A DNA stretch of 54,599 nucleotides from positions 1-54,599 of the forward strand of contig NZ_JNYZ01000047.1 of NCBI RefSeq assembly GCF_000717335.1. The letters run 5' to 3'. The notes under the pieces are model-generated. The model searched no databases. It saw only the letters and a program-made list of their open reading frames with translations, and was not told where the DNA came from. Below, in pieces: positions 44,340-53,835 of the stretch (the first letter of the stretch is position 1; each line of letters starts with the position of its first letter). The stretch comes from Amycolatopsis jejuensis. Lineage in GTDB: Bacteria; Actinomycetota; Actinomycetes; Mycobacteriales; Pseudonocardiaceae. A program made the position numbers and the translations under genes.

Positions 44340-45085
44340 GCGACACGCATCCGGGTGGAGAAGAGCTGACCGGTGATGAACGATCCTCCGCCGGCCGCGA
44401 GGAAGAGCACGACCTTGGCGATGTCGTCCGGGGTGCTGATCCGCCCGAGGGGGTCACTCGCCGCACGGGCTTCCCGGTGCTCCGGCGACGTATCAGCCTC
44501 CAAGCCAGGCGTCTGCGTGGTCCCGGGGTTGATGGCATTGCAAGTCACGCCGTACTGGCCGAGTTCGAGCGCGAACGACTTCATGTACGCGATGACGGCG
44601 CCCTTGGACGCGGCGTAATGCGCCTTCTCCCGTGCCCCGTAGACACCCCGGTCGGAGGCCAAGAGGATCACCGTGCCGCTCCCCCGCCCGGCCATGTGCC
44701 GTCCCACCGCGCGGCTGACGTAGAAGGTCCCGCTGAGGTTGACGTCCAGCAGCGAACGCCATTCCTGGTCCGTCATCTCCAGAATCGGCCTGCGCCTGCC
44801 GAGTACGCCCGCACTGTGCACGAGGACATCGATCTGCCCGAAAGCCGCCACGGCCCGGTCCACCATGGCGGTCACCTCGCTCTCGTCACCTACGTCCACC
44901 GCGACGGCCAGTGCCGTGCCGCCGGCACTCCGGATCTCCTCGGCGACGCCTTCGGCCGCAGCGATCGCGAGATCGGCCACCACTACGGAACGGAAGTGCC
45001 GGGCCAGCTCGAGCGCGGCCCCGCGGCCGATTCCGCTGGCACCGCCGGTAACGAGCGCGACGCCGGGCGAACCTGCGTCAGGCAT
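44336..45085 (-). CDS. Short-chain dehydrogenase/reductase
   Basis: This is a 249-residue classical SDR. The cofactor motif is VTGGASGIGRGAA near 12-24, with VVADLA giving the Asp that favours NAD(H). HSAGVL stands where NAG is usual. The catalytic residues are Ser in LLASDRG and YAASK. NPGTTQTPG and SFITGQLF close the fold. Its ATG overlaps the stop of the MmgE gene by 8 bases and its own stop overlaps the next SDR, so the two SDRs are made together. They may form a pair or work in succession. Confidence 0.87.
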   Translation of the reverse strand: MPDAGSPGVALVTGGASGIGRGAALELARHFRSVVVADLAIAAAEGVAEEIRSAGGTALAVAVDVGDESEVTAMVDRAVAAFGQIDVLVHSAGVLGRRRPILEMTDQEWRSLLDVNLSGTFYVSRAVGRHMAGRGSGTVILLASDRGVYGAREKAHYAASKGAVIAYMKSFALELGQYGVTCNAINPGTTQTPGLEADTSPEHREARAASDPLGRISTPDDIAKVVLFLAAGGGSFITGQLFSTRMRVA

Positions 45086-46484
45086 TGCGCACCAGCGATC
45101 GGGTCAGCGGAAGGACGTCCGGGAGCTCGGCCAGCCGGTGGATCTCGGCGAGCGACGCATCCACCGCGCCGCCGCCCAGGCCGGACAACGGCACCAGCGC
45201 CCGGTATTTCGCGTCGACGTCGTTCCAGGAAATCCCCTGAGCACCACTGCCCGCCGGTTCGAACACGGTCGCCGAGGCCGAACGCCCGTCCCGGGTGTGG
45301 ACGGTGACCGTCGCGCCTTGCCGATAGCGCTCCGGAAGCTCACACGGGGCAGGATCGACCCGGATGAGATCGATGAGGCGATGGATCTCCGGGTCCGCGA
45401 TTTTCTCGCCGGACGCGTGGCCCCAGGAGAACTCGCCATCCGCGGCTCCGGCGGCGACGAAGTACGCCTGGCTGTGTGCCATCTGGACCAGATCGACCGG
45501 ATGACGCGGCCCCACCAGCTCCTTCAGGCCGGGTGCAGCCACCTCGATGGACGTGATGTCGGCCGGTGTGATCCCGGCCTGGCGGACGACGGCGGCCGCC
45601 GCTTCGGCCCCCGCGTGGAACGGGTGGCCACCCGGAATGAGCTTGATCGCCATGAAGTCGACGATCGCCCAGCTCGTGCCGAACCCGGCACACATCGCGG
45701 TGCGCCCGGCCGCCTCGGTCGTCTGGCCGAACACCTCGAAATAGCCTTGCGCCCGCTCGAAGACCCGGTCGTCCACCGTGAAGCCGTGCCCGGCGGCGAG
45801 TGCCGCCTCGGTCCCGAGCGTGGCCGCCATGCTGTCGTGGTGCTCCCGCGCCGTACTCACGTCGGCGGCCCGGACGAACCCGGAGATCGTGGTCGCCGCG
45901 AGGGCGATCGCGTGGGTCATCCGGTCTTCGTCCAGGCGAAGCAACCGTCCACTCGCGACCGTCGAGGCAAAGATCGCGGCAATACAGCCGTGGAAACCAC
46001 GCTGCTTGTAGCCCGGCGTGATCGACGCACCTACCCGGGCCGCTGCCTCATAGCCAAGTGCGATCGCCGCGAGGACGTCTTCCCCGCTGGCACCCTCCCG
46101 CTCGCCGACGGCGAGGGCGGCCGTGGTGGCGGGAGTTCCGGCGTGGACGATGTTGCGCAGGTCGCTGTCGTCCGACGCAGCCGCGGAACTGCGGACCGCG
46201 TTGAGACGGACGGCATCGACGAGAGACAGCTTTGTGCCCGCCTCGAACCACACCGACGCCTGTTCGGCACCGCGGCGTTCCCAGACCAGATCGCGAACGA
46301 CCTGCGCCGACCGGATGGTGGTGCCGAATGCCGAACTCGCGATCGTGCTCGCGACCAGCATGGCCGCGTAGTCGACGGCTTGCTCCGGCAAGTCTTTGAA
46401 GGACGTTTCCACCATCAGCCGGGCGAATTCACGCGCGACCGGGATGCTGCCGGGGGATGAAGTACCGCGACGCTCGTGCTCCAT
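45078..46484 (-). CDS. MmgE/PrpD family protein 5
   Basis: This is a 468-residue MmgE/PrpD protein. It has SAAASDDSDLRNIVHAGTPATTAALA as the active-site stretch, GYKQRGFHGCIAAIFA in the helical domain and FMAIKLIPGGHPFHAGAEAAAA at the start of the C-terminal domain. The last is a GGHPFH variant of the usual KPYPCC motif. It is the only one of the five without the Cys-Cys motif or close equivalent and thus the most divergent. ATG 46484 is preferred; GTG two codons earlier is possible. It lies directly after an ABC importer, so it may act on the freshly imported compound. Confidence 0.82.
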   Translation of the reverse strand: MEHERRGTSSPGSIPVAREFARLMVETSFKDLPEQAVDYAAMLVASTIASSAFGTTIRSAQVVRDLVWERRGAEQASVWFEAGTKLSLVDAVRLNAVRSSAAASDDSDLRNIVHAGTPATTAALAVGEREGASGEDVLAAIALGYEAAARVGASITPGYKQRGFHGCIAAIFASTVASGRLLRLDEDRMTHAIALAATTISGFVRAADVSTAREHHDSMAATLGTEAALAAGHGFTVDDRVFERAQGYFEVFGQTTEAAGRTAMCAGFGTSWAIVDFMAIKLIPGGHPFHAGAEAAAAVVRQAGITPADITSIEVAAPGLKELVGPRHPVDLVQMAHSQAYFVAAGAADGEFSWGHASGEKIADPEIHRLIDLIRVDPAPCELPERYRQGATVTVHTRDGRSASATVFEPAGSGAQGISWNDVDAKYRALVPLSGLGGGAVDASLAEIHRLAELPDVLPLTRSLVRNA

Positions 46485-46515
46485 GCACACACTGCCTTTC
46501 TTTGTCGCTGACGGG

Positions 46516-47595
46516 TTACTTGGTCCCCGCGGGCTGGGCCACCTTGGTGTTCACGGATTGCGTGATCGCCGACGCATCGACGGACTTGCCCGTGGAGTTC
46601 TCGAGCTGGCGTGCCCGTTCCACGGCGGGGGCATCGATCAACGGCGCCGGCATGCTGTACTCCGCGCCGATCCGGGCAGCAACGCCATAAGTGGCATCGT
46701 CGATGTCCTTGAACAGAGCCCTGGCGCTCCGTGCGGCACCCGCGGGATCGTCGTGGATCAGCTTCTCTGCCATGCTGATCGCCCGGGTGAAGCACTGCAG
46801 TACTTTCGGGTCCTTCTCGGCGAATTGGTCGCTGGTGAAGAGAACGACGTACGGGGTACCCGCGAACGGCTGGTACTCGTCGGCCGACTTGAGCAGGTAG
46901 GCGCCGTCACCCTTGTCGATCGCCATATCGGTGAACGGCGACGACACGACGAGCGCGTCCACGCTTCCGGAGACGAAGGCGGCGAAGCTGGCGCTCGGAC
47001 TGCCGGTGTAGGTGATCTTCGCATCGCGCTCGGGAGTCAGACCGGCGCCTTTCAAGAGCGCCCGGGCAAGGACGTCGGTGCCGTTGCCCGGAGAGGTCGC
47101 CGCGATCGTCCGTCCTTTCAGCACCGACAGTTTCTTTTCGATCGGCGAAGCATCGGAGATCCCTGCCGCCGCCAGGACGCTCTTCTTCACCACGGGATTG
47201 CTGTTGACATATTGCAATCCGGCGAACGCGACGACGGGTGCTCCGTTCGAACGGGCGTCGAGAACACCTCCCATGGTGCTCGGTGCGACGTCGAGCTCAC
47301 CGCGCACGACGGCGGCGATTTTCGACGACGACTTGGCGAGCTCGACCCCATGCAGCTTCAGCCCGACCTGGTCGAAGTACTTCGCACCTTGCGCGACGAA
47401 CAGCGGATAGTAGGCGGTGTCACCGGAGACGGTGGCCATGTTCACCTGCTGCCCTTGGCACACCGCAGCATCCAGCGGACCCAAGGCGGAAGATCCGGTG
47501 CTTGCCGAGGAACCCGAGCTGCACGCTGCGAGTACCAGGACCGGAGTTGCCGCAACGGCGGTGATGAACTGTTTCCCGACCCGCTTGACATCCAT
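46516..47595 (-). CDS. ABC importer substrate-binding lipoprotein (NMT1/SsuA-like)
   Basis: This is a 359-residue periplasmic-type binding protein anchored as a lipoprotein. The lipobox is VLVLAAC, with Cys about residue 25, followed by a Ser-rich linker. The fold is that of the nitrate/sulfonate/taurine/thiamine-precursor group: VSGDTAYYPLFVAQGAKYFDQVGLKL near the start, VVRGELDVAPSTMGGVLDA, LKGRTIAATSPGNGTDVLARALLKGAGL. ATG 47595 is chosen because the signal peptide then starts normally and GAGAGGCGGG precedes it; the longer frame is unsupported. It delivers the solute to the permease and ATPase encoded upstream. The ligand is likely a small anionic compound. Confidence 0.85.
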   Translation of the reverse strand: MDVKRVGKQFITAVAATPVLVLAACSSGSSASTGSSALGPLDAAVCQGQQVNMATVSGDTAYYPLFVAQGAKYFDQVGLKLHGVELAKSSSKIAAVVRGELDVAPSTMGGVLDARSNGAPVVAFAGLQYVNSNPVVKKSVLAAAGISDASPIEKKLSVLKGRTIAATSPGNGTDVLARALLKGAGLTPERDAKITYTGSPSASFAAFVSGSVDALVVSSPFTDMAIDKGDGAYLLKSADEYQPFAGTPYVVLFTSDQFAEKDPKVLQCFTRAISMAEKLIHDDPAGAARSARALFKDIDDATYGVAARIGAEYSMPAPLIDAPAVERARQLENSTGKSVDASAITQSVNTKVAQPAGTK

Positions 47596-47657
47596 GGCGA
47601 CCCGCCTCTCTGAGGGCTGTTGGGTGGAGCAGGAACCGAACGCTCGTGCGGGCAAGC

Positions 47658-48503
47658 TCATCGGTCGACCTTCCAGTGCGAGGTCAGCCGCTCCGACCAC
47701 CGGACCAGCAAGTCGAGGATCACCGCGACAACCATGAGGACGAACAGCGCGGCGAACAGGTCGGCGGTGTTGAATGCCGTACCGGCCCGCGTGATCAGGT
47801 ATCCCATACCGCGATCGGCCGCGATGAACTCACCGACAACGGCACCGATGAGCGCGTAGGGAACGGCCTGGCGGATTCCGACGAACATCCATTCGGCCGC
47901 ACTGGGAAGCACCACCCGGCGAAGGACGTCCCACCGGGAGCCGCCCATCACCCGGACCACATCGATCAAGTCGCGATCGACGGCCCGCGCACCGGAGACG
48001 GTGTTGTAGAAGACAAGGAAGAAACACACGACCGCGGTCAGGAAGACCTTGGAGAAGAGACCGATGCCGAACCACAGGATGAACAGCGGTGCCAGCGCGA
48101 TCTTCGGCAGCGAATAGATGGACACGATGAGCGGATCCAGCAACTGCGCCAGCCACGGGATCCGGCCCAGCGTGAAGCCGGCCACGACGCCGGCCGCGAC
48201 ACCTCCCACGAAGCCGAGGATCATGGCGTTGAAGGTCGCGACGAGATTGGTCGCGAGCGTTCCGTCCTGCAGCCACTTCAGGAGCGCCTCGCCGATCGCC
48301 GAGGGGCTCGAGATCCAGAACTCCCGGATCCACCGCCCCGAAGCGAGTTCCCACAGGCTCAGGAATCCGGCGATCATCGCCAGGCGGACCGCGCCGAGAA
48401 CCAGCGTCCGCCGCATGCGGGAGCTGCTTCGCCGGACGGCCGGAACCGGCGCGTCTTCCGCCTGCCCAGCAGGCAAAGTCAAAGTATCGGCCGGCTCAGT
48501 CAC
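47658..48503 (-). CDS. ABC importer permease (SsuC/TauC-like)
   Basis: This is a 281-residue inner-membrane permease with about six transmembrane segments after a 35-residue cytoplasmic N terminus. The EAA loop for the ATPase is visible as DLIDVVRVMGGSRWDVLRRVVLPSAAEWMFVGIRQA. YSLPKIALAPLFILWFGIG is a hallmark of the nitrate/sulfonate/taurine permease family. GTG 48503 overlaps the ATPase stop (GTGA). A single permease gene means it must work as a homodimer. Confidence 0.88.
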   Translation of the reverse strand: MTEPADTLTLPAGQAEDAPVPAVRRSSSRMRRTLVLGAVRLAMIAGFLSLWELASGRWIREFWISSPSAIGEALLKWLQDGTLATNLVATFNAMILGFVGGVAAGVVAGFTLGRIPWLAQLLDPLIVSIYSLPKIALAPLFILWFGIGLFSKVFLTAVVCFFLVFYNTVSGARAVDRDLIDVVRVMGGSRWDVLRRVVLPSAAEWMFVGIRQAVPYALIGAVVGEFIAADRGMGYLITRAGTAFNTADLFAALFVLMVVAVILDLLVRWSERLTSHWKVDR

Positions 48504-49369
48504 AGGGCGTCTCCCGCCTCGATGTCTTCGGCCAGCTCGGTCCAGAGCCGGTCGTACAGCCGATCGAAAGCCGGGTCGGTGCGCACCCGAGCCAGGTCAC
48601 GCGGCCGGGGCAGGTCGATCGGGCAATCCACCTTGACGCGGGCCGGCCGTTTCGAGAACACGAGGACCCGGTCCGACAACGCGATCGCTTCGGTGATGTC
48701 GTGCGTGATGAACACGATCGTGTTCTTCTCGTGCTGCCAGATGCGCAGCAGTTCCTCTTGCAGCACCAGCCGCAGCTGCGCATCGAGGGCACCGAACGGT
48801 TCGTCGGCGAGGATCATGTCCGGCCGGTAAGCCAGCGTACGTGCCAGCGTCACCCGCTTGCGCATTCCGCCGGAAAGCTGTGCCGGGTATGCGTTCTCGA
48901 ACCCCTGCAAGCCGACCAGGTCCACCAGTTCGGCAGTGCGTTCCTTGATCTCGTCCCGAGGCCGCTTACGGATCTCCAGCGCCACACTGATGTTCTTGCG
49001 CACGCTGCGCCACGGCAGCAGGTTGTCCTTCTGCGTCACGTAGCCGACCCTCGTGTTCGGTTGCGGCACCCCCTTACCGTCGTAGGCAAGGCGACCCGCG
49101 CTGGGCGTCAGCAGCCCTGCGGCAAGGTTCAGGATGGTCGATTTCCCGCAGCCGCTCGGCCCGACGATCGAAACGAATTCACCTTCGTGGACTTCGAAGT
49201 CCAGGCCGCGGAGCACGGTGACCGTGTCGGCGCGGCGCTGGAACGTCATACCCAAGCCCGCGGCCTGAAGCTTGGGAACTCGCGCACCGCCGTTGCCCGC
49301 CACGGGATCACCCCGAACCGCGGCCGGGACGGACACGGCTGTATGGCCGGCAGAGGGAATCTGGCTCAC
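48500..49369 (-). CDS. ABC importer ATPase (SsuB/TauB-like)
   Basis: This is a 289-residue ATPase. It has Walker A GPSGCGKST near 85-93, the Q-loop in VTQKDNLLPW, signature LSGGMRKRVTLA, Walker B MILADEPFGALD and the H-loop FITHDITEA. It is of the nitrate/sulfonate/taurine class by the QKDNLLPWRSV Q-loop. GTG 49369 is chosen because GGAGG lies 6 bases before it; the longer frame (to 49522) has no ribosome site. It is the first gene of the minus-strand operon ATPase, permease, binding protein, MmgE, SDR, SDR, behind operator copy 8. Confidence 0.9.
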   Translation of the reverse strand: MSQIPSAGHTAVSVPAAVRGDPVAGNGGARVPKLQAAGLGMTFQRRADTVTVLRGLDFEVHEGEFVSIVGPSGCGKSTILNLAAGLLTPSAGRLAYDGKGVPQPNTRVGYVTQKDNLLPWRSVRKNISVALEIRKRPRDEIKERTAELVDLVGLQGFENAYPAQLSGGMRKRVTLARTLAYRPDMILADEPFGALDAQLRLVLQEELLRIWQHEKNTIVFITHDITEAIALSDRVLVFSKRPARVKVDCPIDLPRPRDLARVRTDPAFDRLYDRLWTELAEDIEAGDAL

Positions 49370-49531
49370 TCGGAACCTCCAGGGTGGTTGCCCGGACACT
49401 GACCGGATGAAATCGAGCAGGTTCGCAGGAGACGGGAGCGCCTCCGCGGCGGCTCCGACCGCTTCGTGATCCGATGTGACCCGCATCGCACCGCGGGACG
49501 GAACGATGCTGGCAGCCGCCATCGCTTATGT

Positions 49532-49565
49532 CAACCATGCGGACAATTTTCGATCGATGAGTAGA
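49532..49565. promoter_or_regulatory. 34-bp composite operator, copy 8 (divergent 49369/49703)
   Basis: Reads CAACCATGCGGACAA, TTTT, CGATCGATGAGTAGA. Its first 10 bases match copy 2 exactly, including the preceding ATGT. TTGACA (complement of 49529-49534) overlaps the edge as a leftward -35; the -10 at the expected place (CAGCAT) is poor. It lies between the ABC-importer operon and the divergent CaiB gene. Confidence 0.6.
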
Positions 49566-49702
49566 TTTAAGACCGCGCGTTCGGCCACCGTCGGGCCGAT
49601 CACCCGGGCGGATCGCGGCCTTGCCAACCTCGGGGAAGATATTCTACTCTTTCGTTGGTATTTCAGGTCCCGGCGCGCCGCCGCCCGGCAAAGGAGGCCC
49701 TT

Positions 49703-50881
49703 GTGCTGCCCCTGGCAGGAGTACGTGTTGTCGAGTTCGCCAGCAATGTCGCGGGCCCTTACGCCGGCCTGGTGCTGCAGGACCTCGGCGCCGAGGTGCT
49801 CAAGGTCGAGCGGCCCGGCAGCGGGGACGTCGTCCGCGGCTGGCCGCCCTTTTCCCGCACGCAGGTTTCCGCGCCGTTCACCGCGATCAACCGTGGCAAG
49901 AAGTCGATCGTCCTCGACCTCAAGTCCGGACAGGGGCGGGAGCTCCTGCACACCCTTCTCGCCGACGCCGACGTCTTCATCAGCAGCCTGCGCCCGGGCA
50001 AGGCGGCCGACCTCAGCGTCGACGCCACGACCTTGCGGTCCACCCATCCGCGGCTGGTCGTCAGCGAGATCTCCGGATACGGCCCGCGCGGCCCGCTGGG
50101 CGGGGAACCCGGTTACGACGCGATCCTCCAGGCCTTCTCGGGCATCATGGATGTAACGGGCCATCCGGACGGCCCACCGGCCCGCGTGGGCACCGCGATG
50201 CTCGATTTCGGAACCGGCATGTGGGCGGCCATGGGTGCCGTCGCCGCGCTGTTCCAGCGGAGCGACAGCGGCACCGGCGCTTCAGTACAGGCCAGCCTCC
50301 TGGGCACCGCCTCCGGCTTCTTGATGCACCACATCGCTTCGGTCACCATGGCGGACGTCCACCCGGCAAGGATCGGCACCGCACAACACAATTCGGCCCC
50401 CTACGAAGCGCTCACCGCGGCAGACGGACAAGTCATGGTCGGCGTCACGAGCGTCGAGCTGTGGCGGAGCCTGTGCAGCGCTCTCGGACGGACCGACCTG
50501 ATCGACGACCCGCGGTTCGCCACCAACGAAACACGCGTCGCCAACCGCGGCGAACTGGTCACCGCCCTGAATGACGCACTCACCGGCCGCGACGCCGAAA
50601 GCGTGGTGAAGGACCTCAAATCAGCCGGCGTGCCGGCCAGCGTGATCAGAACGGTCGGCGACCTGGCCCACGACGAGCAGGCCATCGAAGCCGGCTACCT
50701 CCAGAAAACCGCCGACGGCTCCCGGCTGGCCACGTCCCCAGTGATCATCGACGACCGCCTCGCGGAACTCGACACGCAACGCGCGCCACATCTCGGCGAA
50801 CACACCGAGGAAATACTTCGAATGATCGGCAAGAGGCCGGACGAGATCGGCGAGCTCCGCTCGAACGGTATCATCGCCTAA
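49703..50881 (+). CDS. CaiB/BaiF class III CoA-transferase 3
   Basis: This is a 392-residue class III CoA-transferase. It has PLAGVRVVEFASNVAGPYAGLVLQDLGAEVLKVERP at the start, the likely catalytic Asp in RVGTAMLDFGTGMWAAMGAVAALFQR, and GVPASVIRTVGDLAHDEQ near the end. GTG 49703 is chosen because AAAGGAGG lies 5 bases before it; the frame upstream has no support. It is the last recognisable gene of the locus on this side and is divergent from the ABC-importer operon. It could activate the acid imported by that transporter. Confidence 0.88.
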   Translation: MLPLAGVRVVEFASNVAGPYAGLVLQDLGAEVLKVERPGSGDVVRGWPPFSRTQVSAPFTAINRGKKSIVLDLKSGQGRELLHTLLADADVFISSLRPGKAADLSVDATTLRSTHPRLVVSEISGYGPRGPLGGEPGYDAILQAFSGIMDVTGHPDGPPARVGTAMLDFGTGMWAAMGAVAALFQRSDSGTGASVQASLLGTASGFLMHHIASVTMADVHPARIGTAQHNSAPYEALTAADGQVMVGVTSVELWRSLCSALGRTDLIDDPRFATNETRVANRGELVTALNDALTGRDAESVVKDLKSAGVPASVIRTVGDLAHDEQAIEAGYLQKTADGSRLATSPVIIDDRLAELDTQRAPHLGEHTEEILRMIGKRPDEIGELRSNGIIA

Positions 50882-51650
50882 CGCCAGCGGAGAAGAATCT
50901 ACGGCGCCTCGCCGATCAGTGGCAAGGCAGCCCGGCGCAGGCGTCCTTGGATAGCCCGCACGACACCGGCTGCGCGTTCTTCGGCCGCTGAGCTCAGCAG
51001 AAGATGCTGTTTGTCCCGGAGGATGTCGCGGCAGGGAACGTCATGCGGATTGGCCACGAGAGGCCAAACATGCCTGCTGTCGCGCGCTGACACCAGCCGG
51101 GCGAATCATCGGTCGACAACCTATCTCAGCCCAAGTAACGCACGACCAGTGACAGCGAGGTCGACATCTACGCCCTGATCGATTCGCGTGGTGGCACCGG
51201 CGCGGCCTGAACGACGCGGAGTCGGGCAAGCCGGCCCAGCCCTCCTGGTGTTTGGCCCCTGACCTGCGGTTCGACCACGAAAAGAGACCGTCGATCTGAC
51301 GGCCTCTCCGCTGGTCAACAATACGCGTGTCCGAGATGCGGGCTTCGGCAGCCCGGGATCGATCTCTCAAGTGTCATCGCCGCCCGAGCATCCGGCCTTC
51401 TCCCATGAGGGCCCGAATGGGGCTGCCACACCCGACTTGCACGCTCCCCATAAAGATTCCGGCCCCTCTGCGTTCTCGATACAGGCTCCGGGCAGGCGAC
51501 GCCGCCCTGATCACCATCAGTTGCCCGAACGACATTCTGCTGGGCCACACGGTTCCGCGCGTCGAGCACCTGTCGACCCAAACCCATCCTCGCGTGACGT
51601 CCGGAAGTCCATGATTCCACCTGCCAATGGTCAGTTTTTCCTGGCTCTGG
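50882..51650. other. Stretch with no recognisable gene
   Basis: No intact gene is visible. A minus-strand frame at 50899-51093 ends in a protein-like tail (SSAAEERAAGVVRAIQGRLRRAALPLIGEAP) and may be the end of a lost gene, but I cannot assign it. The rest shows mixed frames without ribosome sites. Confidence 0.45.
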
Positions 51651-51654
51651 CACA

Positions 51655-53835
51655 GAGTCCGTTTGCGCCGTGAGGCGCTGTTGGTTCGAGTGGAGGTGGG
51701 AGACCTTCGCCTCCGGCCTGTCGCAGCAGGTCGGTGGAGCTGAGGGCAGCCTGATCCGGGTGATGCCGGGGAGGGTGGGAGCAGCCCTGACAAAGCCGGG
51801 ACGTGTCAGAACCGTCAGATGGTGCGGGTCCGGCGAGCGTGGCGGAGAGGAGTACGCGAGGAACCGGCGTTGTTACGTCCTTGTCTGGGCCACCGGCTCG
51901 AACCTGACGGATCTGGGCCGGGCGCGGTGCGTCCCGCTGTATATGGAAGCGGCGGGAACTTCCGGAGGGTGAATGATTGCTGCTCCGGAAGGCCACGAGG
52001 AAGGTCTGCGGCGTACTCGTGGCGAGGCCGCCGGGACACAGCCGGGCTCCTCCTTCGCCGAGCGAATCACAGTGAACACGGGAACCACCTGGCCTGGTTC
52101 CAGCCCCGCGGGCATCCAACCCGCCGCGGGCGGGATAGGCGCATCGACAGCCGAACGGGTCGGGTGGGGCGGAGCCGCCGTAGTAGTCCGAGGCCGGGAG
52201 AGCCGGTCACATGGCGAAGGGCGGCAGCGGTTTCGAGGAGACGAGGAGCTGTAATGCCGAAAGATGCGCCCCTGAACAGGGGCGCCACTCCGGAAACGCC
52301 CGTTGGGCCGCACCGGCGAGTATCGGAGATGCAGGCCAAGCTTCACCGTTGGGCGGCGGCCGATGCCGGCCGCAGGTTCGACGACCTGTTCAACTTCGTG
52401 CATGACCCGGCAACGCTGACCGTGGCGTTCGACCGGGTCGCGGGGAACATCGGGGCGCGCACTGCGGGCGTCGACGGCCTCACGGTCGCCGACGTGGAGC
52501 AGCAGGTGGGCGTGCCGGGATTCCTGGACGACCTGCGGACCCGGCTCAAGCAGGGTTCGTTCCGGCCGTTGCCGGTGCGGGAGCGCAAGATCCCCAAACC
52601 GGGCGGATCGGGAAAGGTTCGCAGCCTCGGCATTCCGACGGTGGCGGACCGGGTCGTTCAAGCGGCGCTCAAGCTGGTGCTGGAACCGATCTTCGAGGCC
52701 GACTTTGAGCCGGTCTCGTACGGGTTTCGGCCCAAACGGCGGGCACAGGACGCGATCGCTGAGATCCACTACTTCGGCACCCGAGGTTACCGATGGGTGC
52801 TGGACGCGGACATCGAAGCGTGTTTCGACCGGATCGATCACACGGCCCTGATGGACCGGGTGCGACTCCGGGTGAGGGACAAACGCGTCCTGACACTGGT
52901 GAAAGCCTTCCTGAAGGCCGGGATCCTCACCGAACTCGGCGACAGCAAGGAGACCTTCACCGGCACGCCGCAAGGCGGCATCCTGTCCCCGCTGCTGGCC
53001 AACATCGCCCTGGCGGTGCTCGATGAGCACGTACATGGGCCGTGGAAGCCCGGCGGGACAATGGCGACCGAGGGCAAGCGTCAATACCGCCGTCGCAAGG
53101 GGTTGCCGACGTGGCGGCTCGTCCGCTACGCCGACGACTTCGTCGTCTTGGTTCACGGAACGCAGGACGACACGCAGGCGATGCGCGAAGACGTCGCCGG
53201 GGTGCTCGCGCCGATGGGGCTTCGTCTGTCCGAGGCGAAAACCCAGGTGGTGCACATGGTTGACGGGTTCGACTTCTTGGGGTTCCGCATCCAGTGGCGC
53301 CGCAAGAGAGGCACGAACAAATGGCACGTATACACCTTCATAGCCGACCGGCCGATCCGGTCGTTGAAGGCCAAGATCCGTGCCCTGACACGCAGGACGT
53401 CGCAGCAGGACCTGGGCTACGTGCTAACCAGACTCAACCTGGCCATGCACGGATGGGCCAACTACTTCCGACACGCGGTTGCCAAGAATACCTTCGCCAT
53501 GCTGGACAGTCTCGCCTGGTGGCGGATCGTCCGCATGATGAGGCAACGGCACCACTGGAGGTGGAAGGACGTCCGCCGTTGACTTGTCGCGCCCAATGGG
53601 CACTGGCGGGCGATCAACGCGGGCGAGATCGAACTGCGCCGGATAGCGGCGATCCCGGTCACCCGGTATCGCTACCGCGCAGGCAACATCCCCAACGCCT
53701 ACGTCCACACCAACCACGCCTGACGACAGGAACCGTGGAGAGCCCGTTGCGTTGAGAGGCGCACGGCGGGTTCGGCGAGAGGTCCGGGGAAACGGGCCAG
53801 GAGCAATCCCGGCACCGCGCCCCGGGCCTACTCAG
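51655..53835 (+). mobile_element. Group II intron (approximate ends)
   Basis: The 3' part is diagnostic. Domain V is at 53740-53773, with GAGCCCGTTGCG, a TTGAGAG turn and CGCACGGCGGGTTC, matching the 34-nt catalytic hairpin consensus. It is followed by a domain VI stem (GGTCCGGGG near 53779 with CCCCGGGCC near 53821, ending CTACTC with a candidate branch A). The reverse transcriptase gene lies in domain IV. The 5' part (51655-52250) has many GC-rich hairpins, starting with GCGCC-GTGA-GGCGC, as expected for domain I. I do not find a clean GTGYG start, so both ends are estimates to about 20-30 bases. The flanks are non-coding, so no host gene is interrupted. Confidence 0.7.
52254..53723 (+). 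pseudogene. ltrA: Group II intron reverse transcriptase/maturase with in-frame TGA
   Basis: The intron-encoded protein has the RT0-RT7 domains (IPKPGGSGKVRSLGIPTVADRVVQ; SYGFRPKRRAQDAI; GTPQGGILSPLLANI), an intact YADD active site at residues 292-295, and the maturase domain X (VLTRLNLAMHGWANYFRHA). There is no endonuclease domain. The frame stops with TGA at 53580-53582 after WRWKDVRR (442 residues). The same frame continues for 47 more codons with the normal C terminus (LVAPNGHW, RRIAAIPVTRYRYRAG) to TGA at 53721. Homologues read RRWL at the stop, so one TGG to TGA change explains it. The RT core survives; the domain X tail is lost unless read through. ATG 52254 has GAGGAG upstream. Confidence 0.85.
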
